A stretch of DNA of 56,282 bases from Prochlorococcus sp. AG-459-M13 (GTDB lineage Bacteria; Cyanobacteriota; Cyanobacteriia; PCC-6307; Cyanobiaceae): assembly GCA_003212005.1 (NCBI GenBank), contig QCRE01000004.1, positions 1-56,282 of the forward strand, read 5' to 3'. A program made the translations under genes and the position numbers. The notes under the pieces are model-generated. The model worked only from the letters and a program-made list of their open reading frames with translations, was not told where the DNA came from and did no database searches. Numbering within the stretch: the stretch's first letter is position 1; each line of letters begins with the position of its first letter. Below, piece by piece: positions 14,962 through 23,048 of the stretch.

Positions 14962-15072
14962 ATGACTAAAATTTATTTTATTGATATTATTCTTTCTACA
15001 ATGGGGGTATTGATTTATTTACTTGGTCTAAAGAAATTATTATTTAATCAACCAACAACTTTTCAAGATTAA
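14962..15072 (+). CDS. Micropeptide with one transmembrane span, 36 aa
   Basis: The ORF reads MTKIYFIDIILSTMGVLIYL then LGLKKLLF and a polar tail ending TTFQD. One hydrophobic span covers about residues 5-21, followed by basic residues, which fits a cytoplasmic C-terminus. It stops 6 bases before the next small ORF (15079), so they are probably one transcript. No named small subunit was recognised. Confidence 0.5.
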   Translation: MTKIYFIDIILSTMGVLIYLLGLKKLLFNQPTTFQD

Positions 15073-15078
15073 TAAAGG

Positions 15079-15225
15079 ATGAAAACAAATAGTAAAGAGA
15101 TGCCTATTGAAATTGGTATCAAACGACTTTCTTTATTAAAAGAAAAAGGATTAATAACAGAAGAAATATTTTATGATGCAGAAGAGTTATTGCTCAAAAG
15201 TGAAATCGATATTTGTAATAAATAA
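15079..15225 (+). CDS. Small soluble hypothetical protein, 48 aa
   Basis: The ORF starts MKTNSKEMPIEIGIKRLSLL and continues KEKGLITEEIFYDAEELLLKSE. It is predicted to be two amphipathic helices, with a turn at EKGLITEE reminiscent of short SHOCT-like or helix-hairpin modules (KxKGLITEEEF...). That pattern, an oligomerisation-type motif, is the only hint at function. An AAGGAT ribosome-binding match precedes the ATG. It is likely co-transcribed with the membrane micropeptide just upstream. Confidence 0.5.
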   Translation: MKTNSKEMPIEIGIKRLSLLKEKGLITEEIFYDAEELLLKSEIDICNK

Positions 15226-15320
15226 TAACTTCATTAAAGTTTCTATTAATAAAAATGAAATTTAATCTTCTAGGTAATTAAATTAAACCTTAACTGATTA
15301 AATTTATTAAAATTATAATT

Positions 15321-15944
15321 ATGCAAATAACAAATAAATTATGGGAAAGTAATTTTGATCTTGCCTTATTAAGTTTAAATTCAAAATTTGTTCAAGGTAT
15401 CAAAAATGGAATTTTGCCAAAAATAATATTTCAAGAATATGTAGCTCAAGATTACTTTTTTTTAGAAAGTTTTTCTAGAGCATATGGTTTAGCAATTTCT
15501 AAATCTAAAGATAAAAATTCAGAAAAGGTCTTAATTCAACTTTTAGAAGGAGTATCAGAGGAGTTAATACTTCATGAGACTTATGCAAAAGAATGGGATA
15601 TTGATCTAACAAATAACTTTATAAAACCTGCTACTAAAAATTATACCGACTTCTTAGACGAAGTTTCTAAAAAACAAAGCGCTGTAGAGATAATGTTTGC
15701 AATGACTCCCTGCATGCGTTTATATTCTTGGATAGGTAAGTCATTATCAAATAAGGTTTTAAATAATCCATACAAAGAATGGATAATTACTTATTCTGAT
15801 GATAGCTTTGATAATTTAGCGAAATCTCTTGAAAATCTTATTGATTCATCTAAAGAGGCATATAATATTAATAAAGCAAATTTTTTATATAAGAGAGCAA
15901 TGGAATTGGAATTAGAGTTTTTTAATGCTTATTCAAAATTCTGA
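15321..15944 (+). CDS. tenA: TenA family aminopyrimidine aminohydrolase (thiaminase II)
   Basis: TenA hydrolyses the amino group of aminopyrimidine breakdown products of thiamin, salvaging HMP for re-synthesis. The all-helical fold shows the substrate-site segment QDYFFLESFSRA (43-54, D44) and the catalytic cysteine of the TenA-C subgroup in MTPCMRLYSWIG (Cys131, Tyr135). Glu near the C-terminus (MELELEFF) fits the general acid. At 207 aa it is slightly short but complete. It is followed after 33 bases by thiD, whose product phosphorylates the HMP that TenA releases, so this is a salvage operon. Confidence 0.92.
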   Translation: MQITNKLWESNFDLALLSLNSKFVQGIKNGILPKIIFQEYVAQDYFFLESFSRAYGLAISKSKDKNSEKVLIQLLEGVSEELILHETYAKEWDIDLTNNFIKPATKNYTDFLDEVSKKQSAVEIMFAMTPCMRLYSWIGKSLSNKVLNNPYKEWIITYSDDSFDNLAKSLENLIDSSKEAYNINKANFLYKRAMELELEFFNAYSKF

Positions 15945-15977
15945 TTAACGCAGAATGTTTAAATTTTTAAAATAGTT

Positions 15978-16760
15978 ATGTATTCAAAAATTGCACTTTC
16001 GATTGGTGGTAGTGACTCTGGAGGAGGAGCTGGAATTCAAGCTGATCTAAGAACTTTTATGGCATTAAATGTTCATGGGTGCTCTGCAATTACATGTGTA
16101 ACAGCTCAAAATAGTTTGGATGTAAACTGCGTTGAAGCCGTAAAAAAGCATACTTTGATAAGCCAAATTGATACTGTATTTTCAGATTTTAATATTAATG
16201 CCTTAAAAACTGGAATGCTGCTAAACGAAAGTATCATTAATTATACAGCTTCAAAATTAAAATATTATTCTATCCCCAAAATTATTGATCCAGTGATGGT
16301 ATCTAGAACTGGGTCTAAATTACTTGAGGATACTGCAATTTCTGCGTATAAAAAATTACTTTTACCAATTGCTGAAATAGTTACTCCCAATATTTTTGAA
16401 GCAAACATTTTATCAAACTTGGATATCAAAAATAAGGAGGATATAGAGCTTTCTGCACAGAATATTATTAAACTTGGAGCTAAAGCAGTTTTAATAAAAG
16501 GTGGTGGATTAAAAGATATGCAGGGTAAAGATTTTTATTTTGATATCAGCGGAAAAAGAAAATGGTTTACTAATAAATTTGTAAATACTAAGAATACACA
16601 TGGAAGTGGCTGTACTTTAAGTGCTGGAATTTGTGGTTATAGGGCCTTAGGATTTGACCTAATAGATTCAATTAAAAAAGCAAAACTATTTATTGAAAGA
16701 TCTTTGGAGAAATCATATAAAATTGGATCTGGTCCTGGACCTCTTGGACATTACCAATAA
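15978..16760 (+). CDS. thiD: Hydroxymethylpyrimidine/phosphomethylpyrimidine kinase
   Basis: ThiD phosphorylates 4-amino-5-hydroxymethyl-2-methylpyrimidine twice to the pyrophosphate used for thiamin assembly. This ribokinase-fold enzyme shows the N-terminal GGSDSGGGAGIQADL (10-24), the DPVMVSRTGSKLL block (104-116), and the C-terminal anion hole HGSGCTLSAG with Cys212. At 260 aa it is full length. It lies downstream of tenA in the same direction. A palindromic terminator-like element overlaps and follows its stop. Confidence 0.95.
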   Translation: MYSKIALSIGGSDSGGGAGIQADLRTFMALNVHGCSAITCVTAQNSLDVNCVEAVKKHTLISQIDTVFSDFNINALKTGMLLNESIINYTASKLKYYSIPKIIDPVMVSRTGSKLLEDTAISAYKKLLLPIAEIVTPNIFEANILSNLDIKNKEDIELSAQNIIKLGAKAVLIKGGGLKDMQGKDFYFDISGKRKWFTNKFVNTKNTHGSGCTLSAGICGYRALGFDLIDSIKKAKLFIERSLEKSYKIGSGPGPLGHYQ

Positions 16761-16818
16761 ACCTGCGAAAATTTTTTGAAATAAAAAAAAAGAAAAATTT
16801 TTTCTTTAAAGGTTTATT
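16757..16818. terminator. Terminator-like nested inverted repeats after thiD
   Basis: AATAAACCT (16757-16765) pairs with AGGTTTATT (16810-16818), enclosing an 18-bp AT palindrome (AAAGAAAAATTTTTCTTT, 16790-16807). It includes the thiD stop codon and sits between convergent genes, so it could stop transcription from both sides. The stem is AT-only in part and the T tract is weak. Confidence 0.35.
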
Positions 16819-16829
16819 TAAAGATACTT

Positions 16830-17015
16830 TTAAAACCACCATTTTTTATTTAGTTTTTTTAAAAATAAAATTTCTTCTGTTTCCCATCCACCTTCTAACC
16901 ATTCAAGATGTTCTAATAATAAAGACTCACTTTCTCCTTTTGTTAAATGACCTAATCTGTTTGCAATCCCATCAAATCTTACTTTCATCAACTCTTCAAT
17001 TTTGATGTTATTCAT
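16830..17015 (-). CDS. Small hypothetical protein, 61 aa
   Basis: A soluble helical protein (MNNIKIEELMKVRFDGIANR...), with an acidic, Leu-rich middle (ESESLLLEHLEWLEGGWETEE) and an aromatic basic end (KKLNKKWWF). No family was recognised. It is convergent with thiD. The regular helical heptads suggest a small adaptor or a dimeric protein, but this is a guess. The reading frame is clean with ATG start. Confidence 0.55.
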   Translation of the reverse strand: MNNIKIEELMKVRFDGIANRLGHLTKGESESLLLEHLEWLEGGWETEEILFLKKLNKKWWF

Positions 17016-17202
17016 AAGTTAAGAAACTAATTTTATCTAGAAAAACTTGAAAGATTAATAATGTCAATGAAATTATTAAATTTTTATATTTAAGAAAATC
17101 TAAATGGTATTAATTGTGACTATTTAGAGTTGATAGTAATTAAGACTTATTCTCATAAAATATATTACGAGTTAATTTGAAAAATAATATATCTAAATTT
17201 TT

Positions 17203-17346
17203 ATGAGAAATGAAGAAAAAACAACAACAAAAACTGTTGTTAATGTAGGTTTTTGTGAAAGTACTTCTGAATGGCTTAATAGAATAATGACGGAATTAGC
17301 GGATGAAAGTAAGAATTTTGTTGATTTATCTGTTTTGTGTGCTTAA
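17203..17346 (+). CDS. Small hypothetical protein, 47 aa
   Basis: The ORF starts MRNEEKTTTKTVVNVGFCES and ends NFVDLSVLCA. It is soluble, with two cysteines about 28 residues apart and a helical middle (EWLNRIMTELADESK). It ends one base before the stop of a 25-codon minus-strand ORF. No family is recognised. Confidence 0.45.
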   Translation: MRNEEKTTTKTVVNVGFCESTSEWLNRIMTELADESKNFVDLSVLCA

Positions 17347-17347
17347 T

Positions 17348-17425
17348 TTAATTTCTAACATTTAAAGTTTGGGATTCTACATAAGGCTTCCCTTTTTCCC
17401 CATTAGAAAAACTTATAGATGTCAT
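17348..17425 (-). CDS. Possible micropeptide, 25 aa
   Basis: A 25-codon ATG frame (MTSISFSNGEKGKPYVESQT, ending LNVRN) is soluble and polar. It stops one base from the stop of the convergent 47-aa ORF, which is the compact packing typical of this genome. At this length a chance frame is quite possible; there is no ribosome-binding site and no homologue recognised. Confidence 0.25.
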   Translation of the reverse strand: MTSISFSNGEKGKPYVESQTLNVRN

Positions 17426-17515
17426 TTGAATTAACTATTTTTTAAGTATTTATTCGTATAGCTGACGACAAAAAATGTGGATAAAAATAACTAACTTGAT
17501 AAAAATTATTTAACT

Positions 17516-17572
17516 ATGCAACCAATTTCAGAAGAACTTTACAAGAAATTAGTTAAAACTTCCAAAAAATGA
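17516..17572 (+). CDS. Possible upstream micro-ORF, 18 aa
   Basis: An 18-codon ATG frame (MQPISEELYKKLVKTSKK) overlaps the next small ORF through ATGA. That geometry is typical of translational coupling, so it could be a short leader peptide for the downstream membrane micropeptide. Its size makes it uncertain. Confidence 0.25.
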   Translation: MQPISEELYKKLVKTSKK

Positions 17573-17673
17573 AAAACATTTTCTTTTATTTTTTAGCTCT
17601 TGATATCGGGGTCATAATCGGTAAATTTAATTCTACCGATAGCTTTAGATATCATTTAGGGCTATTTAACTAA
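17569..17673 (+). CDS. Micropeptide, 34 aa, weak transmembrane span
   Basis: The ORF reads MKNIFFYFLALDIGVIIGKF then NSTDSFRYHLGLFN. Its first 18 residues are hydrophobic after a Lys, so it may be a signal anchor. It overlaps the 18-codon frame upstream by ATGA and ends 21 bases before the cupin gene, so it may be co-transcribed with that gene. No family is recognised. Confidence 0.35.
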   Translation: MKNIFFYFLALDIGVIIGKFNSTDSFRYHLGLFN

Positions 17674-17694
17674 AAGATTTTACAAAAAGTAAAT

Positions 17695-18156
17695 TTGGAT
17701 AAAAAAAGTTCAGAAATTATTAAACAATTTAAATTATTACCTCATCCTGAAGGGGGATGGTTTAAGGAAATACTGCGAAGTGATAATCATGTAATGAGGA
17801 AAGATGGTGAAAAAAGAAATAATATAACAGCTATATACTATATGCTCCTTAAGAATGAAATAAGTAGTTGGCATAGAGTAAATTCAGCTGATGAAATATG
17901 GATTTATCTTAAAGGCGCACCTCTCAATTTATGGTGTCTTGATGATGGTAATAAAAAGTTGAGAAAACTTAGGTTAGATTCAAATAATCCTATTGAAATG
18001 ATTCCATCTGGATATTGGCAGGCAGCTAAAAGTATAGGATCATTTACTCTAGCTAGTTGTTGTGTAGGCCCTGGCTTTGATTTCTCAGATTTTCAAATGC
18101 TAAGAAATTTAGAGCCTTCTTTAAGACCAACTAAAGCTTTGAAAAAACTTATTTAA
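17695..18156 (+). CDS. Cupin superfamily protein (DUF985)
   Basis: A single-domain cupin of the DUF985 type. The opening PHPEGGWFKEILRSD (residues 17-31) and the middle WHRVNSADEIWIYLKGAPL (62-80) with its His and Glu metal-binding positions are family hallmarks; the VGPGFDFSDFQML near residues 124-136 closes the barrel. Function is unknown in most bacteria; members bind a metal and small ligands. The 153-aa length is typical. The TTG start is chosen because the family N-terminus begins here. Its stop overlaps the ATG of the next gene (TAATG), so the two are translationally coupled. Confidence 0.85.
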   Translation: MDKKSSEIIKQFKLLPHPEGGWFKEILRSDNHVMRKDGEKRNNITAIYYMLLKNEISSWHRVNSADEIWIYLKGAPLNLWCLDDGNKKLRKLRLDSNNPIEMIPSGYWQAAKSIGSFTLASCCVGPGFDFSDFQMLRNLEPSLRPTKALKKLI

Positions 18157-18533
18157 TGAATAAGGATGCTATAAAGACTATTGGCAAAAAACAGACTTCA
18201 AGAGAAGATACTCTTTTGTTTAAGGTAAATGAGGTTGAAGGATTAAAGGAGACTCTTGATAAGGATTTTTCAGAATGGTCTGATTTTGATTGCTGGGACA
18301 ATATGGGTGCACAACAATGGATTTTTTCAAGAGCTTTGGATGTTTATCGTGGTAAAAAAATAGATATTAAATGTGAATGCTGTGAAGTTATTGACTTAAA
18401 TCAAATTGAAATAAAGAACATATCTAATCAAAAATGCCATGGGATGAAAAGTGCATATATGATCGAAAATATGGTATCTGAAATTGGTTTAGCTAAAAAA
18501 AGAAGAGAAAGTGATGGCACATATTCAGCATAA
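18156..18533 (+). CDS. Conserved hypothetical protein with Cys cluster, 125 aa
   Basis: An unrecognised soluble protein whose start overlaps the cupin stop by one base. The N-terminal half is acidic with Trp-rich segments (SEWSDFDCWDNMGAQQW), and a CECCEVIDL cluster near residues 74-82 with a further Cys (QKCHG) could bind a metal or iron-sulfur group. The C-terminal part is helical and basic (KKRRESDG). Coupling to a cupin gene suggests joint function. A T-rich terminator follows directly. Confidence 0.65.
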   Translation: MNKDAIKTIGKKQTSREDTLLFKVNEVEGLKETLDKDFSEWSDFDCWDNMGAQQWIFSRALDVYRGKKIDIKCECCEVIDLNQIEIKNISNQKCHGMKSAYMIENMVSEIGLAKKRRESDGTYSA

Positions 18534-18543
18534 TATCTTATAT

Positions 18544-18568
18544 AAAAGATTTTTTAATCTTTTTTTTT
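18544..18568 (+). terminator. Rho-independent terminator, AT-rich
   Basis: An 8-bp stem AAAAGATT (18544-18551) with AATCTTTT (18556-18563), loop TTTT, continues into a T tract to 18568. It is 10 bases after the stop of the cupin-operon second gene. The stem is AT-rich with only one G-C pair, so it is moderate in strength. Confidence 0.55.
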
Positions 18569-18661
18569 AGGAATCCTTTTTTTGCCTTTAAGAATCATCA
18601 GTAAAGGTAAACCTATAATCATAAGGCTGCCATCTATTAATAAAAAAGTATTCAAATTCAC
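18554..18661 (-). CDS. Micropeptide with one transmembrane span, 35 aa
   Basis: A GTG-started frame (VNLNTFLLIDGSLMIIGL, then PLLMILKGKKRIPKKKD) has one hydrophobic span (about residues 6-25) and a very basic C-terminus, the positive-inside pattern of a tail in the cytoplasm. It overlaps the terminator of the plus-strand operon. The non-ATG start lowers confidence. Confidence 0.4.
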   Translation of the reverse strand: MNLNTFLLIDGSLMIIGLPLLMILKGKKRIPKKKD

Positions 18662-18683
18662 TTATCCATTTTTCTAGAGTCTC

Positions 18684-18869
18684 TCATCTAAATGGTATAC
18701 CCTTTTTTACTGAATCTTTTTTCATTTCATCGATTTCTTTCCTGACTTTGTAGTAGTAAGCCAACTCTTCGGGATCATCGGAACCCAGACCATAATTCAT
18801 TGTCGCCGCAAGATATATTCTATGCATTCGGTACGTGGATAATGCCATAAAAAAATTAATCATCTTCAA
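18684..18869 (-). CDS. Small hypothetical protein, 61 aa
   Basis: A soluble protein with a hydrophobic N-terminal helix (MKMINFFMALSTYRMHRIYLAATMNYG) and a charged second helix (EELAYYYKVRKEIDEMKKDSVKK). An internal ATG at residue 8 is also a possible start. It sits beside the GTG-started micropeptide on the same strand. No family is recognised, but composition supports coding. Confidence 0.55.
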   Translation of the reverse strand: MKMINFFMALSTYRMHRIYLAATMNYGLGSDDPEELAYYYKVRKEIDEMKKDSVKKGIPFR

Positions 18870-19019
18870 GCATATCTAAATTATTTTTCATTTGCTTATT
18901 TCTCTCTTACCAAGAGAAGTAAATTATTTTAATAATAAAAAGTTATGCTCTAATTTCTACTCTAATTCGTTTATATTTATTGATCTTGAAAATTTTTGCG
19001 GTAGTTGGCTTTAGGGCTA

Positions 19020-19091
<72 letters not shown>

Positions 19092-19101
19092 AATTTTAAA
19101 G

Positions 19102-19183
19102 TGGGCCGGGTTGGATTTGAACCAACGTAGGCAGAGCCAGCGGATTTACAGTCCGCCCCCTTTAACCACTCGGGCACCGACCC
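19102..19183 (-). tRNA. trnY: tRNA-Tyr (anticodon GUA)
   Basis: The minus strand shows acceptor stem GGGTCGG with CCGGCCC, D arm GCCCGAGTGG, anticodon loop CTGTAAA (anticodon GTA) on stem GCGGA/TCCGC, a long variable arm typical of bacterial tyrosine tRNA, and T arm GTTGGTTCAAATCCAAC. Discriminator A is present, and CCA is not encoded. Length is 82 nt. It lies upstream of tRNA-Thr and divergent from aroQ. Confidence 0.97.
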
Positions 19184-19284
19184 CCACCATTTGAACTTAT
19201 CAGTTAATGGTCACTTTGTGTGAAAATGTTTTGGTTTTTTTGTTTCTTTCTAGATAGCATTTAGAAGAAAAGACTTAATTACTG

Positions 19285-19716
19285 ATGAATATTCTTTTGA
19301 TAAATGGGCCTAACCTTAATCTGTTGGGAATGAGAGAACCTGAGATATATGGAAATAAAACCTTAAATGATATTGAGAAAGACTTAACCAAAGTTGCTCA
19401 AGAAAAAAATGTTAACCTTGAATGTTTTCAAAGTAATCATGAAGGTGAAATAGTTGATAAGATTCAAGACTCGGTTAAAAGTATCCAAGGAATATTAATA
19501 AATGCTGGAGCTTTAACTCATACATCAATTTCTTTAAGAGATGCTTTAATTGGATCAAAAATTCCATTTGTAGAACTACATATCTCAAATATTTTTAGCA
19601 GAGAAGAGTTTCGTAAAGAATCTTTTCTTACAGATAAAGCAATAGGAATAATAAGTGGATTTGGTTTTACGAGTTATTTCCTTGCTCTTGAAGGAATAAT
19701 TGAATTCTTAAATTAA
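19285..19716 (+). CDS. aroQ: 3-dehydroquinate dehydratase, type II
   Basis: It catalyses the third step of the shikimate pathway, 3-dehydroquinate to 3-dehydroshikimate, in the cytosol as a dodecamer. Visible are the opening [17 protein letters not shown] (residues 7-23) with Arg17 and catalytic Tyr22, NAGALTHTS with Asn73 (72-80) and VELHIS with the catalytic His99. The 143-aa length is standard. It begins a co-directional run aroQ-miaE-cobI-DUF1823 with short gaps, reading away from the tRNA pair. Confidence 0.96.
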   Translation: MNILLINGPNLNLLGMREPEIYGNKTLNDIEKDLTKVAQEKNVNLECFQSNHEGEIVDKIQDSVKSIQGILINAGALTHTSISLRDALIGSKIPFVELHISNIFSREEFRKESFLTDKAIGIISGFGFTSYFLALEGIIEFLN

Positions 19717-19730
19717 TAAATTTTTAGTAA

Positions 19731-20339
19731 ATGCAAGTTGAATTTAAAAGGCCTTCTTTCTGTATTAAATATTTATCTTCATTAACCTCAGATGAATGGA
19801 TCAATCTTGCTTTGTCAAATCCAATAGATATGCTTATAGACCATGCTAATTGTGAAAGAAAAGCTGCAGGAGTTGCTATTCAATTAATGTTTAGATATCC
19901 CTCTGAACCAGATCTGGCTGAAGTTTTGAGTCCAATAGCTAGAGAGGAATTAGAGCATTTTGAGAAAATACTCTATTTTCTCAAAAATCTTGGTAAATCT
20001 CTTAAAGCCTTAAAGCCTCCCCCATATGGAACTGAATTGTCCAGGATTATAAGAAAGGATGAACCTAATAGGATGTTAGACAGTTTCTTAGTAGCAGGAC
20101 TCATAGAAGCTAGGAGTCATGAAAGATTAAGTTTACTTGCATTAAACTCTGAACTGGAATCTTTCAGGCGCCTTTATGAGTCTTTACTAGAAAGTGAAGC
20201 AAGACATTTTGGTATTTATTGGAAATTAGCACAGAAAAAATTCTCAAAAGCCAAAACCTTAGACAGGTTAAAGGAATTATCTAAAATTGAGTCGAAAATC
20301 CTGTCTCAGACTTTTTCTATGCCAAGAGTTCATAGTTAA
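19731..20339 (+). CDS. miaE: tRNA-(ms2io6A)-hydroxylase, diiron
   Basis: MiaE hydroxylates 2-methylthio-isopentenyl-adenosine at position 37 of tRNAs. It is a ferritin-like four-helix diiron monooxygenase. The ligands fit: Glu42 (CERKAAG), the Glu73-x-x-His76 pair (REELEHFEK), Glu126 (IEARSHERL), and Glu156-x-x-His159 (ESEARHF). The 202-aa length matches. It starts 14 bases after aroQ and ends 20 before cobI. Confidence 0.92.
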   Translation: MQVEFKRPSFCIKYLSSLTSDEWINLALSNPIDMLIDHANCERKAAGVAIQLMFRYPSEPDLAEVLSPIAREELEHFEKILYFLKNLGKSLKALKPPPYGTELSRIIRKDEPNRMLDSFLVAGLIEARSHERLSLLALNSELESFRRLYESLLESEARHFGIYWKLAQKKFSKAKTLDRLKELSKIESKILSQTFSMPRVHS

Positions 20340-20359
20340 GTAAATATTTAAATTAACTT

Positions 20360-21112
20360 ATGGGAATTCACAAGATTTTGAAAAAATTTATTGGTTTTGA
20401 AACTAATTTTGCTTCCTTAACAATTGTTGGTGTTGGCCCTGGAGATCCCTCTCTTTTAACCATCTCTGCAGTAAATGCAATTAAAAAGGCAGACGCTATA
20501 TTTTTCCCAATTTCAAATGATGAAAAAAATAGTTTTGCAGCGGAGATAGTTAAAGAACATATCAAATTTAAGAAAAAAATACCTATCATTTTTCCTATGG
20601 CAAGAAAGGAATATGATCCTGAAGAGATATGGTTAAATGCAGTAAATCAGATTGTCAAATATTTAGAAAATAATGAATCAGTTGTATTATTGTGCTTAGG
20701 AGATACTTCACTTTTTGCAAGTTCTTCAAATATTTTGAGAATAATAAAAAAGAATCATCCTAAAATAATTACTAAAACCATACCAGGGATTTCTTCAATA
20801 GCAGCAGCAGCAGCTTTTAGCGATTTTGATTTGGTGAAAAAAGATGAGACTTTGATAATAAAAGAATGTCCTTCTTCTGAATCACAATTAAAAGCTCTGT
20901 TAATTCAGGGTAAACTTAGCAAACAAGTATTAGTATTAATGAAAGTCGGGAAAAGATGGAGTTTTGCCAAAAAAATCTTACAAAAGGAAAATATCATTAA
21001 TAAATCTCTAATTGCTTTAAATGTTGGCATGCCTGATCAAATTATTCAAAATGCATCAAAGTATAATAGGGAAATAATGCCTTATTTCTCTTTGATTTTG
21101 ATAAGATTCTAA
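20360..21112 (+). CDS. cobI: Precorrin-2 C20-methyltransferase
   Basis: An S-adenosylmethionine-dependent methyltransferase in cobalamin (B12-type) corrin-ring synthesis, methylating precorrin-2 (or its cobalt form) at C20. The tetrapyrrole-methylase fold is recognised by GVGPGDPSLLT (24-34), LLCLGDTSLF (about 111-120) and the IPGISSIAAAAA block, and MKVGKRW near residue 194. At 250 aa it is typical. The strain therefore makes its own corrinoid (pseudocobalamin in this clade by family knowledge). Its stop is 4 bases from the next gene. Confidence 0.9.
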   Translation: MGIHKILKKFIGFETNFASLTIVGVGPGDPSLLTISAVNAIKKADAIFFPISNDEKNSFAAEIVKEHIKFKKKIPIIFPMARKEYDPEEIWLNAVNQIVKYLENNESVVLLCLGDTSLFASSSNILRIIKKNHPKIITKTIPGISSIAAAAAFSDFDLVKKDETLIIKECPSSESQLKALLIQGKLSKQVLVLMKVGKRWSFAKKILQKENIINKSLIALNVGMPDQIIQNASKYNREIMPYFSLILIRF

Positions 21113-21116
21113 TTGA

Positions 21117-21605
21117 ATGCAAGAAAAAAATACTCTTTTATTTCCAAAAGAATTATCTTGGCCTTTAAGTAAAAAATTGCTATTTTTAATTCTTAGTGAC
21201 CTAGTTAGTGATGTTTTTGTTTGTGAATTGATTTGGGAGAGGCTTTTTTACACTAAACTAAGATCTAGAGATGGTTGGATATCTAGCGAATATACTCCTA
21301 CCTATTGGTCTGGAAAATATAATACCGCTCCTGAAATAATTTCAGAGAGAGGTGCCTCGATTCATTTAACACGCTCAATACCAAAGGATCATAAACAGAA
21401 TTTAAAAAAAATCCTTGATTTTAAAGGTTATAAGATCAATGAATTGTATCCAAGGAGAACTAGAAGGGCAACTGCAGTTAATTGGTTAATTTTTTGGGGA
21501 ATTGAATCTAACTCTAAGTTAAAAGATTATGATAAGTTACCAATAGTATCTTCTCCACCTGATAGTCCAATACATGGGCATAAAGGAGATCCTGAAATAA
21601 AATAA
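21117..21605 (+). CDS. DUF1823 family protein
   Basis: A cyanobacteria- and plastid-specific protein family of unknown function. The region ERGASIHLTRSIPKDHKQNL then DFKGYKINELYPRRTRRATAVNWLI (about residues 79-130) matches the DUF1823 core, including the LTRSIP and RRTRRATAxNWL motifs. An N-terminal ELIWERLFY helix and a disordered C-terminus (SSPPDSPIHGHKGDPEIK) complete it. It lies 4 bases after cobI and 66 before der. Confidence 0.82.
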   Translation: MQEKNTLLFPKELSWPLSKKLLFLILSDLVSDVFVCELIWERLFYTKLRSRDGWISSEYTPTYWSGKYNTAPEIISERGASIHLTRSIPKDHKQNLKKILDFKGYKINELYPRRTRRATAVNWLIFWGIESNSKLKDYDKLPIVSSPPDSPIHGHKGDPEIK

Positions 21606-21671
21606 TTTGTTTAGAATAAAAGATCGCAATGAGGGTATAGTTGTATTAGATATAATTTCCAAGAGGCATAA

Positions 21672-23048
21672 TTGACTCTTCCATCAATAGCAATAATCGG
21701 AAGACCTAATGTTGGGAAATCTACCTTGGTTAATAGGTTATGCCAAAGTAATGATGCAATTGTATTTGATAAGCCTGGAGTTACTAGAGATAGAACTTAT
21801 CAAAATGCTTCTTGGGGTGGGAAGGAGTTTCAAGTCGTTGATACGGGAGGGCTAGTTTTTGAAGACGATAGTGAATTTCTTCCTGAGATTCGTAGTCAAG
21901 TTTTTTTAGCATTAGAAGAGGCTTCTATTGCTTTATTTGTAGTTGATGGAAATCAAGGAGTCACGGACGGAGATTTATCAATAGCAAAATGGTTGAGGAG
22001 TTCAGCTTGCAAAACATTTGTTGCAGTTAACAAGTGTGAATCTACATCTTTGGGGATTTCTTTGGCCTCTGAATTCTGGAAATTAGGATTAGGTGAACCT
22101 TTTCCTATATCTGCGATCCATGGCTCTGGAACAGGAGATCTTTTAGATCTTGTTATTGATGAGCTTCCTGACGATTTTAATACTGAGGATCAAGAAGACA
22201 AAATAATGATGTCGATTATTGGAAGACCAAATGTTGGGAAATCTAGTCTGCTAAATGCTATTTGCGGGGAAAAAAGAGCAATAGTTAGTGATATAAGTGG
22301 GACTACGACTGATTCAATAGATACACTTATCAAGAAAGATTCCCATCTTTGGAAAATAGTTGATACTGCTGGGATAAGAAGAAAAAAAAATGTAAAATAT
22401 GGGACTGAATTTTTTGGGATAAATAGGGCATTTAAATCTATTGATAGAAGTGATGTTTGCGTCTTGGTTATCGATGCTATAGATGGTGTGACTGATCAAG
22501 ATCAGAAATTGGCAGGGCGAATAGAAGAGCAGGGTAGAGCATGTGTAATTGTTGTGAACAAATGGGATCTTGTAGAGAAAAATAATTCCACAATCTATCA
22601 AGTAGAGAAAGAACTTAGATCAAAATTATATTTTTTACATTGGTCAAAAATGATTTTCATATCAGCTTTGACTGGGCAAAGAGTTGAAAATATATTTGAG
22701 CATGCTTTTAGTGCTGTAACACAACATAGAATGAGAGTCACAACATCAGTTGTTAATGAAGTTCTGAAGGAGGCTCTTGGATGGAAAAGTCCACCAACAA
22801 AGAGAAGCGGGAAGCAAGGAAGAATTTATTATGGAACTCAAGTGAAAAACCAGCCTCCAACCTTTAGTCTTTTTGTAAATGACCCCAAATTGTTTGGAAT
22901 AACATACAGAAGATATATTGAAAGACAAATTAGATTAAATCTTGGATTTGAAGGCTCTCCAATAATTTTACTTTGGAGAGGGAAGCAGCAAAGAGATCTA
23001 GAAAAGGAGGCATCAAAAAAGAATATTAAAATTATTCAAAAAGATTAA
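21672..23048 (+). CDS. der: Ribosome-associated GTPase Der (EngA)
   Basis: Der is a tandem GTPase essential for 50S ribosomal subunit maturation. Two G domains are visible: the first with GRPNVGKS (10-17), DTGG (57-60) and NKCE (120-123); the second with GRPNVGKSS (184-192), DTAG (231-234) and NKWD (about 296-299). A C-terminal KH-like domain follows (NPPTFSLF, [10 protein letters not shown]). The start is a TTG with AAGAGG six bases upstream. It overlaps the next gene by one base (TAATG). Confidence 0.97.
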   Translation: MTLPSIAIIGRPNVGKSTLVNRLCQSNDAIVFDKPGVTRDRTYQNASWGGKEFQVVDTGGLVFEDDSEFLPEIRSQVFLALEEASIALFVVDGNQGVTDGDLSIAKWLRSSACKTFVAVNKCESTSLGISLASEFWKLGLGEPFPISAIHGSGTGDLLDLVIDELPDDFNTEDQEDKIMMSIIGRPNVGKSSLLNAICGEKRAIVSDISGTTTDSIDTLIKKDSHLWKIVDTAGIRRKKNVKYGTEFFGINRAFKSIDRSDVCVLVIDAIDGVTDQDQKLAGRIEEQGRACVIVVNKWDLVEKNNSTIYQVEKELRSKLYFLHWSKMIFISALTGQRVENIFEHAFSAVTQHRMRVTTSVVNEVLKEALGWKSPPTKRSGKQGRIYYGTQVKNQPPTFSLFVNDPKLFGITYRRYIERQIRLNLGFEGSPIILLWRGKQQRDLEKEASKKNIKIIQKD